Assembly: GCF_005239225.2 (NCBI RefSeq)
Contig: NC_133301.1
Span: 13,392,318-13,456,317 of the forward strand
From: Populus alba
Taxonomy: Eukaryota > Streptophyta > Magnoliopsida > Malpighiales > Salicaceae
DNA length: 64,000 bases
Direction: 5' to 3'
The notes under the pieces are model-generated. The model saw nothing but the letters and a program-made list of their open reading frames with translations. It made no database searches and had not been told where the DNA came from. This document shows positions 1-13,055 of this stretch, piece by piece. A program made the translations under genes and the position numbers. How positions within the stretch are numbered: the first letter of the stretch is position 1; every line of letters starts with the position of its first letter.

Positions 1-770
1 GATAATGCGGTATATGATATTTTTTTAATTAAAAATACATTAAGATTATATATTTTTTTAATTTTTTACATTATCACATTAACATCATTAAAAACACTGA
101 AAATATTAATTTAATATTTTATTATGCAAAAAAATAACTTGAAAAAGCATACAGAACCGAACCAAAAAAATCTAACACCTCCTTAACCTAGAAAAAATGT
201 CGAAAAAAACTCGAAAAAAAGAAATTAACCAAACAAGTGGGTCCCAAGATCACACTTTCACAGGGAGGCAAGGCACAAAGCCACTTGGAAAAGTTGATCG
301 GCAACTAGCTGCTTTCACGAAGCAAAGCAAAAGCAAGGGCCCACTCTGAAGCAAACCTTTCATTATTCTAACCAGCAAGGTTCCTAAGGCAAAGCAAAAG
401 AAAACCAAAAGCTAAGTATTTGCTAATCAAACAAAGTATAAATAATTACCAATAAATTTCCCATCTTTTATACCACAATCACTTTTTTAAGGTCCAATAA
501 AAAAGATTTAATTCTTCTTTAGTAAATCTTTTTTTAGCTTTAGATTATTATTTTTTTAGTATTTTTAAATTATTTTAATATATTAACATCAAAAATAAAA
601 TTTAAAAAATAAAAACAGTTAAAAATCAATCTCTACCCTACGGTAAGTCGGTGACTGTATCTTACTTGTGCAAATCTAAATATTTTATGTCTTTTATTAA
701 ACTCTGTAGCCTGCTGTGGCTAACCTCTAGTAACCACACTTCATCTGCCACTTTCATGGCTACCTTACAC
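1..770. other. AT-rich intergenic sequence upstream of the GH79 gene
   Basis: No credible coding region is visible. Around 540-620 there is a short AT-rich stretch resembling the dispersed repeat seen more fully near 31.2, 32.5 and 49.6 kb. The last 150 bases probably hold the promoter of the heparanase-like gene. Confidence 0.5.
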
Positions 771-778
771 ATATAAAG
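771..778 (+). promoter_or_regulatory. Candidate TATA box of the GH79 gene
   Basis: ATATAAAG lies about 42 bases before the first in-frame ATG at 820. This would give a very short 5' leader. It is supported only by motif and position. Confidence 0.4.
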
Positions 779-819
779 AGAAACCCTTAGATCTTGAACT
801 TGTGTTTGCTTCCAAAAAG

Positions 820-3638
820 ATGATTTATTTGCAGAACTGGCAAATGGGGCTGTGCTTACTGGTCTGTATCATTAGCTGTTGCTTCATTTCTGTGAGTTCA
901 CAAAGTGCTGTAGCTGGAAATGATAATAACAGTGTTGTTGAAGGAACTGTTTTCATAGATGGAAAATATTCCATTGGAAAGATTGATGAAAATTCCATTT
1001 GTGCCACCTTAGATTGGTGGCCACCTGAGAAATGTGATTATGGGACATGCAGCTGGGATCATGCTTCTCTCATTAATCTGGTAATGATTCATTTTAGCAT
1101 GCTTCTGAGGTTGTTTTTTTGGATTAGATATCTAAATATGTTGTTTGATAGTTGCAACTGAACTTGAAATGCTCGTCCTGTCCTGCACTTCTCAAAACTT
1201 AACTGGCATTTTAATATAAGATACAGAGCTGTTCTTTAAAATTTCAATGAGTTATTCTCTAAATATTTAATCTTTTTGAATTTTTTTTTGTGCTCTCTCA
1301 TGCAGGATCTTAACAACAGCATCTTGTTAAATGCCATAAAGGGTGAGAGCCCTTTGAACCAAAGCAACCTTTTCTTCTTCTTGTTGGCCAGAACTCTTTT
1401 TAATGCTTTTCAGAGTCCTAATTGCCTCTCTTTTTTTGGCACTATGGTCCAGCTTTTTCGCCTTTGAAAATCAGAATAGGGGGCACTTTGCAAGATAAGG
1501 TCATTTATGACACCGAAGATAATAAGCAACCTTGTGTCCAATTTGTCAAAAACACCAGGGAGATGTTTGGTTTCACGCAGGGTTGCTTACCAATGCATAG
1601 ATGGGATGAACTTAATGCCTTTTTCAAGAAATCTGGGTAACAACGATGTTCTCTTCTGTTTCCTGTTAACCTTACTTTACAATTTCTAGCAGCTGAACGT
1701 CCTCTTAATTTTGCAAATTCAGGGCTGAAATTATATTTGGGTTAAATGCTCTCACTGGCCGGTCCATGAAATCTGATGGTTCTGCAGTAGGAGCTTGGAA
1801 CTACTCTAATGCAGAATCATTTATAAGCTATACTGTCAAGAAGAACTACTCTATTTATGGCTGGGAGCTCGGTAAGAACTCCCTCCAATGCTTTCTCGTC
1901 GTTGATGCTAATGATTGATGTTTCATGAAATCCATGAAAGTATCATTGCTTTATTGACTATAAGGAAATGTGAACTAACTACGATCAGTTTATATTTTTC
2001 TGAGATTAATTTATCTAAACCTACAACAAGTCCTTTTCTGCTGATCAGGAAATGAATTATGTGGGAGTGGTGTTGGAACAAGAGTTACAGCAGCTCAGTA
2101 TGCTTCTGATACAATTTCCCTGTATAACATAGTGAAAAAGACTTACAGCAGCATTGAACCGAAACCGCTAGTTATAGCACCTGGAGGATTCTATGATGCA
2201 AATTGGTTCAAAGAGTTTGTAGATAAAACAGGCAATTCTGTAGATGCGATCACCCACCACATATACAATCTTGGTCCAGGTATCTCTTTGAAGAAAACGA
2301 CCTGACTTCTGTGGTCTCACACCTTGGACAATAGGTCTAACTTGACATGATTATATCCTCTTTCGGTGCAGGAGTTGATACACATCTCATTGAAAAGATC
2401 CTTAATCCATCCTATCTTGATGGTGAGGCTAGGACCTTCAATAGCCTCCAAAGCACTCTCAAGAGTTTCTGCAACTTCAGCAGTTGCATGGGTTGGTGAA
2501 TCAGGAGGGGCTTACAACAGTGGCCATAACCTTGTTACCAATGCATTCGTGTTTAGCTTCTGGTAAGGGAGGTCAAAATTTATGTTAAAAAAACTTCAGC
2601 TATTCTGTTGTGGATTCTAAGTCCAGGGATGTTGTCAAAACAGGTATTTGGATCAGCTTGGATGGCATCATCTTATGATACAAAAACGTACTGCAGACAG
2701 TCATTGATTGGCGGCAATTATGGTTTACTCAACACTACTACTTTTGTTCCAAATCCAGATTACTACAGGTATTCGAAAATTACTGATACTGGCAGGTTGC
2801 TCTGAAAAATCAGATAGCAGGATAGAAATGAAGAGGTGCAGTGAATTATCTTTACAATAACATGGCAATTCTTAAGAAATTCATTTGTCTGCAAGAAGAA
2901 AGAGGATTAAGTTTTGAAATAGGTAGAGGATTAAATTAGTGATAATTTTCCAAAAGAGAGGTATCTATGCTTATTATGAATTGAGTTTTTTCAACCAAGC
3001 TGGCTTCATACCAGGATGAAACCTCTTGTTTCCCACTCTGGAATCTCATATTCAGTAATAAGGTCTTTCAGAAATTCTAATGTTTTGCTTTCTTCAATGC
3101 AGTGCTCTTCTTTGGCACCGCTTAATGGGAAGAAATGTTCTATCAACCAGCTTTTCTGGAACGAAAAAAATACGTGCATATACTCATTGCGCAAAACAAT
3201 CTGTAAGTTCTGCAACACAATCACCACACAAGCAGAGAGCTTTATGATCTAATTAGATTCATGATCTTGCAGAAAGGGATCACATTACTACTAATCAACC
3301 TTGACAGTAGCACGACTGTTGAAGTCAATGTAAAACTCAACAGCACTTTGGGATTGCACCGTAAACACAAGACTCACAGGTCTCATGAAACAAAGGCCGT
3401 TCGACTGCTTGAAGGATCCACAAGTGAGATAACAAGAGAAGAATACCATCTAACAGCAAAAGACGGAGATTTACACAGCCGAATAATGCTACTCAATGGG
3501 AACATTTTAACAGTAAATTCATCCGGGGACATACCTTCCTTCGAGCCACTACTTGTAAATTCATCAAAGCCGATAATGGTTGCTCCTTTCTCTATTGTAT
3601 TCGTTCAAATGTCATATGTACTCCCTGCTTGCAGTTAG
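820..3638 (+). CDS. Heparanase-like protein (glycoside hydrolase family 79), nine exons, two frameshifts
   Basis: Likely exons are 820-1080, 1306-1342, 1453-1636, 1723-1871, 2049-2279, 2372-2562, 2644-2768, 3103-3202 and 3273-3638, all with GT-AG introns and matching phases. I chose ATG 820; it opens a signal peptide with a hydrophobic [13 protein letters not shown] core. The protein matches plant GH79 heparanase-like (beta-glucuronidase) enzymes, secreted proteins thought to trim glucuronic acid from arabinogalactan proteins. The acid/base glutamate is expected in GWELGNELCG across the exon 4/5 junction, and the nucleophile in WVGESGGA in exon 6. Two single-base indels break the frame. One extra T sits near 2466-2468, just before the nucleophile motif, and one base is missing near 2661 after DQLG. 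Read literally, the enzyme stops soon after the first. The indels cancel and all splice sites are intact, so sequence error is as likely as decay. It converges with the transporter at 4222-8433. Confidence 0.87.
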
Positions 3639-4221
3639 GTGGTAGCACTTCATGGAACTGAAATTAGTTCCGTATAGTGAATAGTGATTGATCAAATAAG
3701 ACAGAATACAAGCAGTAAATGTTACATTCTTTCTTGGTGAATAATACAATGAAAATTGTTTTGGTAAATCGGGAAGCCATAGGTTTTTTTCTTCTCTTAA
3801 AGAAAAAACGAGTGTTCCTTGTAATAGCTTTATTTACTGCAGCGTGTGCTGCTCGTCCTGCAGGAATGAACTGCCCAGGGCACTATTTTGTTTTTTTTTT
3901 TTTTTTTATCACGCGGTAGATAAGAGAGATTGGTATAACAAAGTTCTTGAGCTTTTCAAGGCATGCCATAAAACGCGAGCCTTAAAACACAGTAAGACAA
4001 CAAGCATGTCAATTACATGTTGGTGGCCAGCCAAGACCACAAAGTCAACTATGCATTATGTTTAGTAGATTACACTTGGTATCAATATACAAATGAAGAA
4101 GCTGACTATAGGAGATGAGGCAATTTCCACCAAATGCTATGGAAAAGAAGTTCAATGAACAAACATATTCAATTGTGTGTTCTCTAATTTGGATGCTTCA
4201 TCCAAGAATATCCATCCAAAG
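3639..4221. other. Intergenic space between two convergent genes
   Basis: No gene is seen. The stretch includes a T tract near 3890-3907 and should contain the 3' UTRs and polyadenylation regions of the GH79 gene (+) and the transporter (-). Confidence 0.5.
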
Positions 4222-7200
4222 TCAATCCGTGTTGGAAAAGTTTGAAGGCTTGCTGCTGGCAAATGCCAACCATACAATGGTACCAGTCAAGTAAAAGAAA
4301 ATTGATGGAACGAACAATGAAATCTGCATGGTAAAAATACAAGGAATAAAAATTACTAGGGAGAAGTTAATATAGAAACCTGTCCAAAGAAGTATATATA
4401 TTAACACTTAAAAGTGGTCATGAGGCAACTTACACTCCATGAATGAGTTGTATCTAGTAGATAACCAGTCAAGGGAATCCCTACAATTCCAGGTATTGCT
4501 CCGACAGTGTTGGTAATGCCCTGCATAATAAAATTGAAAAGAAAAAAGAAAAAGATCAACATGGTTAAAAGGAAGTTATTTTTGCTTTACAAATTCAAGC
4601 AAAGGCCTTAAAACGGTGGCAAGCTTACAGTAGTCAAGACGGATCCAAATGAATGAATTATGTAATTGACCTGGAGCTAAAATTAGAAACATTGACACAA
4701 GAATGTTTCGCGAAAGTTTAATCTAGAACTGCCAGTTCATTACAACTTTGCATAATTTCCTGAATAATCTGAAGGCAGACATGGACAACTACTCATTGAT
4801 GATAGGACCAAAATCCATGTAAAAAAGGGATTTATGACATAATTAGAATTCCTGTCCTGGGATCAACCTTAATCGGAGAAGTGGGTATCTGGAAAAAGAA
4901 GGATGACAGATCCACGAACAAAACCATTAATTGCAGTGAATCAGCATAGATTTTTTTCTCTCTTTTCTGCTTTGCACTTTCACACTAAAACCAACTCAGC
5001 CTTGCAAAAGATATTATTGAGTGACTGGTTATCATTTCTCCATGTCATAAATAACGATGCACATAATTCAGGAACCACATGCTGAATTGATTTTAAGTCA
5101 AGTGAGAGTGAGGAACGTGCTAATGAAACCTTCTATCAATCCATACAGGAGGCCGATTAGAAAATGCATAGCATATGCAACAAAATCTAGGATTTGTAGG
5201 CTTACATACCAAAAGTATACTTGCATATTCAGGAGACATATCTTGATGCGTACAGTAAAGTCCTGCAAAAATGATAAAACTTTGAATTAGAAATTAACCT
5301 AGCACAAGTCAATATGTTCCTACACATAAAATGAATTAAAAGAGTTCTCAAGTACTCCACTACCAGACAAGGCAAAGCTTGAGAGGGCTAAGCCAGCAGT
5401 GAGAATCCCCACAATCTCCCAGGGAGGCAATCCTAGATCCACAGAGGAGAGAGTCATGCAAAGAGCAGGAGACAAAAAGGCAATTGTTTGGCAAATCTTT
5501 CTCACCTGCAAGGTCAAAAAAGGTCAAGCTTGTTGACATAGTGAAGAGTTTCTGACAAGATGATGATTATAGAAGTGTAGAACTATAATAATAGACATTT
5601 GGTTTTGCAGACCGTAGTGATTTCAACTCCATTGGAAATTAACTTGTCAGCAAGCTGTGCGGCGATGCTAGTCACGAAAACTGAAGCCAGGGGAGGAAGG
5701 ATAGAAACCTGAAATTGTTGATAGTTACTTCATAGGAAAATAAATGTCAAATGATCTAATTGCAGTCAAACAATCAAAAGATTGATGACTATCCAATGTT
5801 CAGGCTTGTTGGACTGACATGGTAGTCCCAAGTTCAAGTGTTCAGTGCTTCAATAGTATTGCATGTAAAGTTCAAGTCCTCAGGGACCTGACCTGTCAAA
5901 TTACCATAAAAATTTAGGATAAAACATTCATACTGTACTCAATTTCAGAGTACAACATGTTATCTAAATTACTGCAAGGAAGATCAATCCCTCACAGGTA
6001 AAAATGAACACCTTCATGGTATGGTACCATAATATACCCAAGTTTCTGGTGCGTTATAGCACCAGCATTTCTCTATAATAATTTTTTGCATCAAAAGATG
6101 CTTGTAGATGGATGATTTCAAACTAGTTCTATGTACATGGTAAATAGGATACGGATAACAATAAATGAGATGTTGAAATGTGTGATTTCTTGTATAGCAG
6201 AGTTCTTTGTTTTTAGCATGACTTCCCACGTTCATTTCAAGATGCAAAAATTTAATGTAGATCAAACTTTAAGGTAATCATTCTTCCTTGTTCATGCAAT
6301 TTGATTGCTATACTCGACTAAAGTGAGAGAAAGACAATCATAGATCTTCAAAAGTACCCATGCAGCTTCTGTCAAATTCAGGCTCAGCTCCTCACTGCAC
6401 GGCATTTCCATTGAAAGTTAGGTTTCTTTGCATTACAGCCATAATGGCAGGCACATAGAAGACATTGATATTGCAGTTGCTAAATTCTCTTTTTCCAGAA
6501 TGAGCAAAAGAAATTCAGAAAGTTGAACTGAAAAGATACCTAAAATAAGAAGGAAGCCAAGATAAACAAGTATAATGACCCCAACTTCCACAAAAGTGAG
6601 CATATATCATTGCCCATACAGCTGGGGTTTGGAAAAAATGCCTTCCATGGAACATCCTGTCACAATAGAGACACTAAGAAAAGTAAGCACAAATGGCTAA
6701 AACATTTTTTTAGGGAAGGTCCTTAATTTCAAAATCAGGTATTATACACAGTTCACAATAATTTTGAAAACAATAAACTTACTAAATTTCCTCACAATTT
6801 CATACTTTAGTGAGGATTGGCACTTTCCCTCAGGAGGCCTTCACTTGTATGCCATACATATTTAAACTCATGAGAGAACAATCAAGAATATCTGAGCGAA
6901 TAGCACTTCCTGGAGAACTATGGTTCTAACCATTTAGTTACGAAATATCAGTAAACATATGATGCTGGAACTCAGGCAGATCTATTCACTTCTGCCATCG
7001 AGTATTTGAGTATTGAACGACCCTTAAGCCTAGTTACTTGGGTTTGACTTGACAAATCAGTGAAACATGGCACTCTTCAAGAAGTGTTGCATTTAAGATA
7101 CATTCAATTTCTCAATCAGCATATTCTCCATCCTTACAGTTTCTAATATTATATAGGAGAACAAAGAAAAGAAAGAAAGCGTTGTACCTTCAGTGAGCCA

Positions 7201-8433
7201 CCCAACTCTGCAAGAGCATTACTTGATGATTTTTCCGAATAGATAGATTCGGACCCTGTCAAAACATATCAAGGAAAAGTGCACTTATGAATAAGAGAAG
7301 GGAACACAAAGACAAACAGCAATTTTACAACAAATTATTTTTATTTAGTTCATATCAGCACATCACCTAAGAATTGAGCCTTACCTAGGATAACCTCCAA
7401 TGAAAGGTCAATACTGCAGTTGGGCATAGAAAGTCAGCTGAACACTTGGGGAAACATGCTACTGGTTTAAAAATTATACACTAAGTCCAATTAGAAGTTT
7501 TCTCTCCAGCCTCTAGAACAGGACTTTTTCTTCAGATATCATCCTTCTAGTGGAAAAGATGAGATGAATTTTCAAGATGGTCTCCAAGGCAATGATATTG
7601 AGCAGTTAAAGTATACGCAGCAGAAATGAGATACTAAGCATGTTTTGAACAATATGGAGGACATGTTTTTATGATCAAAATGATATTTGGAATATAAAGT
7701 GGGTTATTCTCTTGCAACTCAGTATATGAACAGTTATAAAAGGCTCCCTAAACATTAGGGTGTTTCAGAAATGTGACTCCTTTAGCTTAATTTTTTTTAT
7801 ATCTTCTGCTGTGAATTGCTAAATATGAATAAATTAGGCAAAATATTTGTCATATGTGCAATGTCAGGTAGACTAACCATATAATTTTATCAGAAAGGTA
7901 GAGCAGAATAAGGCATTATCAGCATGCAAAAAGAGATGCAAAAGAAGACACCATATGATTTGGAAAATCACACACAAGTGGTAATCTAGAATAATAAAAA
8001 TCAATACAAGTAAAGTGCTCACGTGACGTAGGTTTGGCAGCGAATGAAGCCTGTCCCTCTTCAAGATATTGAAACCCCCAAAAACCTTCATAATTTTTGG
8101 TTGTTGCCAAAATTATAAAATCAACTCTTAGTCAGTTGTTGATACTAGCAACTTAAAAAGCTGAATATAATCAAATAAACAATTGATCAGTCAGTTCAGA
8201 ACCAAAGTGGACCAAAAAGCCATGAAATATCGTCTTGTATTTAACATGAAAACAAAAGCCTTTATGGGTATCATAAAAGTGTAATTTCCTTTAGTTCAAG
8301 GCAGAAGCAGGGTAAGCATTGAAATCCATGAGATGAGGACAGATACTTACCAGGCCACCCCAAGAAAGCCAAATATATAAAATACAGATGCCCAACCAAA
8401 AATTTTGAATAAGTGGAGGAGCTAAAAGAAAGC
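4222..8433 (-). CDS. PHT4-type anion/phosphate transporter (MFS), C-terminal part; 5' end lost at a gap
   Basis: Ten exons are recognisable on the minus strand: 8351-8433, 8023-8085, 7188-7255, 6540-6656, 6358-6394, 5613-5708, 5364-5505, 5210-5262, 4434-4520 and 4222-4323. They match the plant PHT4/ANTR transporters of the major facilitator superfamily, which move phosphate or other anions across plastid or Golgi membranes. Landmarks in order are SEKSSSNALAELGGSLK, HFCGSWGHYTC, SLNLTEAAW, SILPPLASVF, LSSVDLGLPPWEIVGILTAG, LYCTHQD, ITNTVGAIPGIVGIPLTGYL and FYLTGTIVWLAFASSKP before the stop. These include several membrane helices. The N-terminal half should lie upstream of 8433 but is missing; a 500-N gap begins at 8575. 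One extra base breaks the frame in each of exons 8351-8433 (A5), 8023-8085 (C5 or A5) and 6540-6656 (A6), all at homopolymers. I assign the family firmly but not the PHT4 subtype. Confidence 0.88.
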
Positions 8434-8574
8434 CTGCAAGAACTTTAAAATGTTAGAAAAGACCAGAAAATGAAACCAGGAACGCACTTTAACTAAAACA
8501 AAACAGACACAGAAAGAAGAAAAAATAGTCATAATAGCATAAATTTGTCGATTAAATATGTTTAGCGACCTCAC

Positions 8575-9074
8575 NNNNNNNNNNNNNNNNNNNNNNNNNN
8601 NNNNNNNNNNNNNNNNNNNNNNNNNNNNNNNNNNNNNNNNNNNNNNNNNNNNNNNNNNNNNNNNNNNNNNNNNNNNNNNNNNNNNNNNNNNNNNNNNNNN
8701 NNNNNNNNNNNNNNNNNNNNNNNNNNNNNNNNNNNNNNNNNNNNNNNNNNNNNNNNNNNNNNNNNNNNNNNNNNNNNNNNNNNNNNNNNNNNNNNNNNNN
8801 NNNNNNNNNNNNNNNNNNNNNNNNNNNNNNNNNNNNNNNNNNNNNNNNNNNNNNNNNNNNNNNNNNNNNNNNNNNNNNNNNNNNNNNNNNNNNNNNNNNN
8901 NNNNNNNNNNNNNNNNNNNNNNNNNNNNNNNNNNNNNNNNNNNNNNNNNNNNNNNNNNNNNNNNNNNNNNNNNNNNNNNNNNNNNNNNNNNNNNNNNNNN
9001 NNNNNNNNNNNNNNNNNNNNNNNNNNNNNNNNNNNNNNNNNNNNNNNNNNNNNNNNNNNNNNNNNNNNNNNNNN
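8575..9074. other. Assembly gap, exactly 500 N
   Basis: A run of 500 N interrupts the 5' part of the transporter gene. Its length is identical to the two other gaps in this window, so it is a placeholder rather than a measured distance. Confidence 0.99.
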
Positions 9075-11590
9075 TTTTTTTTTGTTTATTTAAATTAGTT
9101 CTTATATCATACGTTATGAGAATTTTGAATTGATAATTTATTTCAAATTATTTTTTATATGGTTATCGCAATATTAAAGCAATATCTCGGCATTGAGTTG
9201 GTATCTTGAAAATATTTTAAAATATCGATGGCATGATCCATTTTTAAAAAATTTTAATTAAAAAAAACTAGATTATTAATGGAGTCAATTACCTGATTTG
9301 TAAGTTTGGTGAGGTAACCTTGGTATCGCGGTTCACAGGGTTTAGCAAGGTACCTTTTTTTATTTTATTTTTTTCTAATTGAACTTAATTATGTAATCAT
9401 CTATTTTTTTTTTATCGTATAGTTAAAAAAAAGTTTTAAAAAAAGCATGGTAATAAATTTTAGAAAGTTCATAGGCTTATTGACGGGTTTGGCAGGTTTA
9501 AGTTTCTTTTTTTTTCTTTAAATTCATTTTTATTTTTATTTTTGATGTTGGATTGATTGAGAATTAAATTTCATAATTTGTTTTGTTTTTCTTTCTATGA
9601 GGTTATCGTAATCTTAAAAAAGTCTCATAATGTTTAATATTTGATTTATATAATTATCTATTTTTGTTATCATAATTAAATAAACAAGAGTTTAGAAGAA
9701 TAAAAAATTATCAAACTCAATGGAGTCCATTACCAGGTTTGCAGGTCACCCGAATTCACAAGTTTAAAGGGTTGATCCATCAAACTTGATATGTTTATTT
9801 TTTAGTTTTTGACCTTTAATTTTTTCTATTTTTTTTTATTTCACTCTTCTTTAATAGTGCTTGATTTTGCAGGTATTTATTGTATTATAAAATTAAATTA
9901 AAAATAATTTACAAAAATAAACAAAGTTATTAAATTTATTAAAGTTTTATGACCCAAGTCATAAGATAATTGAGGTTAATTTAATTTAGCATTGTCTCAA
10001 TATAAAAAAAAAATTATCATCTTGAAGTTTTTTTGTAAAAATTATGTTATGTTTTTACAGTCATCCATGTTGTTTTTGGATCCATTAAATTAAAATGATT
10101 TATTTTAGATCAACTCTTCATGCAGTTTAATTCGAAACTCGAGTTAGAAAAGAAAGTAAGGTTGGTAAATTTTTAAAAAATTAAACCAATTAATTGGATT
10201 TAATGATATTTCTAAAAACCAAATACAATGAATGCAAAACTTAGACAACACTTATTATTATTTTGTAACTAAATATCTAACTATAGTACATCTTTAAATC
10301 CTATATAAGCAGAATAAATATTCAGAATTAATCCATTCCCGAACTATAATGCTTATCTTCTGATGATGCTACAGTCTAGCCTAATTTATAACTTTTCAAC
10401 GGCCAAAAACACATCTTAAATATTTTCCTTGAGCATTTTAGTTTTCTTAAGAATGTTATGATCCTAATAATGAGGGTTTTTTTTTTCTTTTCTTTTTCTG
10501 ATATCATATTCTTAGAATCCAGTATACAAAGCCTTTTATTATTCTATAAAGTAACTGTAGAGAAATATAGAGAAAAGTCTTTGTTATTTTTATTGAATAT
10601 GAATAAAAGTATTGATCTCTATAAATAACCTAGACATCTTTATTTATATTAGTACTGGAATCTTTTATAGAAAATGATTCTTCTTAAAATTTCCTAATAA
10701 TTGAATAAATCTAGCATTATAATTTGTAATTAGTAAAATATTAAATTAAAATTAAAAGTCCTAAACTAAGTAGAAAATAAATAATTAAAATCTAAAATTT
10801 ACTAGAAAAAATAATTAAAACAGAAAAAAATAATAACTTCAGGCTTCATATAAAATGTTTTCAAATTTCTTCACATACTTATTTTTAGGCTTAACATTAT
10901 CAATATACTATATAAACTTTTGAGATAATTGTTCCATGTCATTTATAACATACTCTGATTTTCATTTATTATTATTCATAATGGAACAAAGTAAAGATTG
11001 AAAATCTCACAAAAATCTGAAATGACCTAAGATATTGAGCTAGATGAAAGTTGTTTCATCTTGTTTCATATTTTGAAATAATATAAGGTATATCGGTCAT
11101 TATAGCCAATACGGAATGAAATTGACAACTTTAGCTCGTATGAATAGTAGCAAATTTTATTTTCATTTCAATTTTCAAACTTTTTTAATTATAATTTCAT
11201 CCTCCCAAGTTACATTATCATGGTTTTATATATGGAGATGTCTTTTGAATATATTTCTCATACATATAAAGCAGTGTCTAGTGATATTTTTAGTGATGGA
11301 TTGAAGAGCAATTTTATAAAAATAAAAATTTTATTTATAGTTACACATAAAATTAAAAGAAGGACAAACTTAACAAAAAGAAACCAAACACCATGTCGAT
11401 ATTGGCACAAAAAACTTTAATTTGCTCCTTATAGTTTTTTTAAATTTTCTCCTTATAGTTTTAAGCTCATTTATTGTGTGGTCCTTGTTATTTTAGAATT
11501 TCTCATTTTGATTCAAAACTTTATCATTTTTTTTTTTGCTTTCCAGTATTTGAAAGTTGATGAGTAAAGAGAAAGTCACCGAAATCTTAT
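9075..11590. other. AT-rich repeat-derived intergenic DNA
   Basis: No gene is supported and only short chance ORFs occur. Between 9150 and 9800 related phrases recur: 'ggttatcg' near 9160 and 9602, and an 'agtcaattacc / agtccattacc' block near 9284 and 9724. This suggests an old degenerate tandem or dispersed repeat with a period near 440 bases. The missing 5' exons of the transporter are not visible here. Confidence 0.4.
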
Positions 11591-12521
11591 GCTCTGTTTG
11601 TTTCGAGGAAAAAACGAATTCCTGAATTCGTTTTCCTTACTTTCCCATGTTTGGTAACAAACTGAAACAGTAAGTCAACGGAAACTTAATTCCAGTCAAC
11701 ATACAATCCACTGCTTTGAGAAAGGAAAGTGTTTTCCTTCGGTTAAAGAAAGGAAAACACTTTTCTTTAGCGTGCAAGTGAATTATAATTCACTTAGCAG
11801 CGAATTATAATTCACTTCTACAGTTTCACTGCTACTGTAGCAGCGAATTATAATTCACTGCTACTGTAGCAGTGAATTAAAATGCAGAGATGGCGAATTA
11901 TAATTCACTGCTACAGTTCACAGTTACTGTAGCAGCGAATTATAATTCATTGCTACTGTAGCAGTGAATTAAAAATGCAAAGGTTATTTTTATTTAAGTC
12001 CCGGGTTTTTGATTAATTAAGTCCTTAATTCTTTAATTAAACTCTTGATTTCATTAATTAAAATAATCTAAAATTAATAAAATCAATTTCCAATTAAACC
12101 CTTGATTTAATTAATTAACATAGTCAAGAGTTTAATTAAATCTTTAAACTTCCAATCATGTTGCCCTTAACCCCAAATTTTAATTCATCCTTCATTTTAT
12201 TTATTTTATTTTTTATTATTTTTTTTAAATAATAAAAATAAAAAAGGTCAAAATTGGTTATGACAATTGTAAGTGATTAAATATTTTATATTAAATTTTT
12301 ATATATATTAGATAAACTTGAAAAAATTTAATTCATTATTAAATTATTTTCCAGTTCATTTTTCATAACACAACCAAACACTGGAAAGTGTTTTCCAGTT
12401 CATTTTCCATAACACTACCAAACATCGGAAAAATACTTTCCCGGAATTCACTTTCCAGGAATTCACTTTCCCCAGAATTCACTTTCCAAAAAGAAACCAC
12501 TTTCCTGCAAACAAACGGAGC
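11591..12521. mobile_element. Non-autonomous terminal-inverted-repeat element with nested palindromes
   Basis: The left end GCTCTGTTTGTTTCGAGGAA and the reverse complement of the right end, GCTCCGTTTGTTTGCAGGAA, are imperfect terminal inverted repeats about 930 bases apart. There is no coding capacity. Subterminal regions carry repeated GGAAAGTG/CACTTTCC blocks in both orientations (about 11722-11770 and 12384-12490). The centre (about 11770-11980) has reiterated GAATTATAATTC palindromes joined by CTGCTACTGTAGCAG. The flanks (cttat / cttaat) are not a clean target duplication, so I do not assign a superfamily. Confidence 0.7.
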
Positions 12522-12921
12522 CTTAATGAGAGAAAACATGGCTAAATGTCAACATTCAAGCCACTAAAAATAGATATTAGTGTCACTGAATTTGAATGTA
12601 GGGGGTTCATTGAAAAGTGGGTTTTCCTCTAGAAATATCAAAATAAAATAAAAAGATCTTGGTCGTTAAAGATTTTTTTAATTCATAATTAGTTTTATCA
12701 AATGATAATTAATGATTAGGTTTGTATTCCAAAAGTAAGAAAATAAAAGATTGTCGGGCAAATTGGATAGTTTGATTAACATAATATTCCAACAAGAGGC
12801 TAAATCCACCATTAAGGAGGAGGAGGAAAGCAAGGTAAATTAGGTAACAATGAGATTTGGTAACAAAGCTATACTATCTCGATCTTAATCAAAAGAAAAC
12901 CAAAAACATGACGAAATCCAA
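12522..12921. other. Intergenic, no gene seen
   Basis: No coding region or clear repeat is recognised. The last part is likely 3' flank of the small secreted-peptide candidate on the minus strand. Confidence 0.4.
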
Positions 12922-13055
12922 CTAACAGCAGATCCGAATGTTCTTGACAGAATTGTAGAAGGATTTCAACAGTAAAGTATGTGCTCCGCTCTTGGACTTG
13001 GTACGAGACGAAGCATATCTCCCCACCAGAAATTCCCTGGCTCTTTGCAAACTCT

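Noticed and set aside
2366..2566. Separate small gene around [12 protein letters not shown]
   Set aside because: It is exon 6 of the GH79 gene seen in a shifted frame, with splice sites on both sides.
9075..9133. ORF running out of the first N gap
   Set aside because: Composed of N and an AT-rich tail. No link to the transporter gene.
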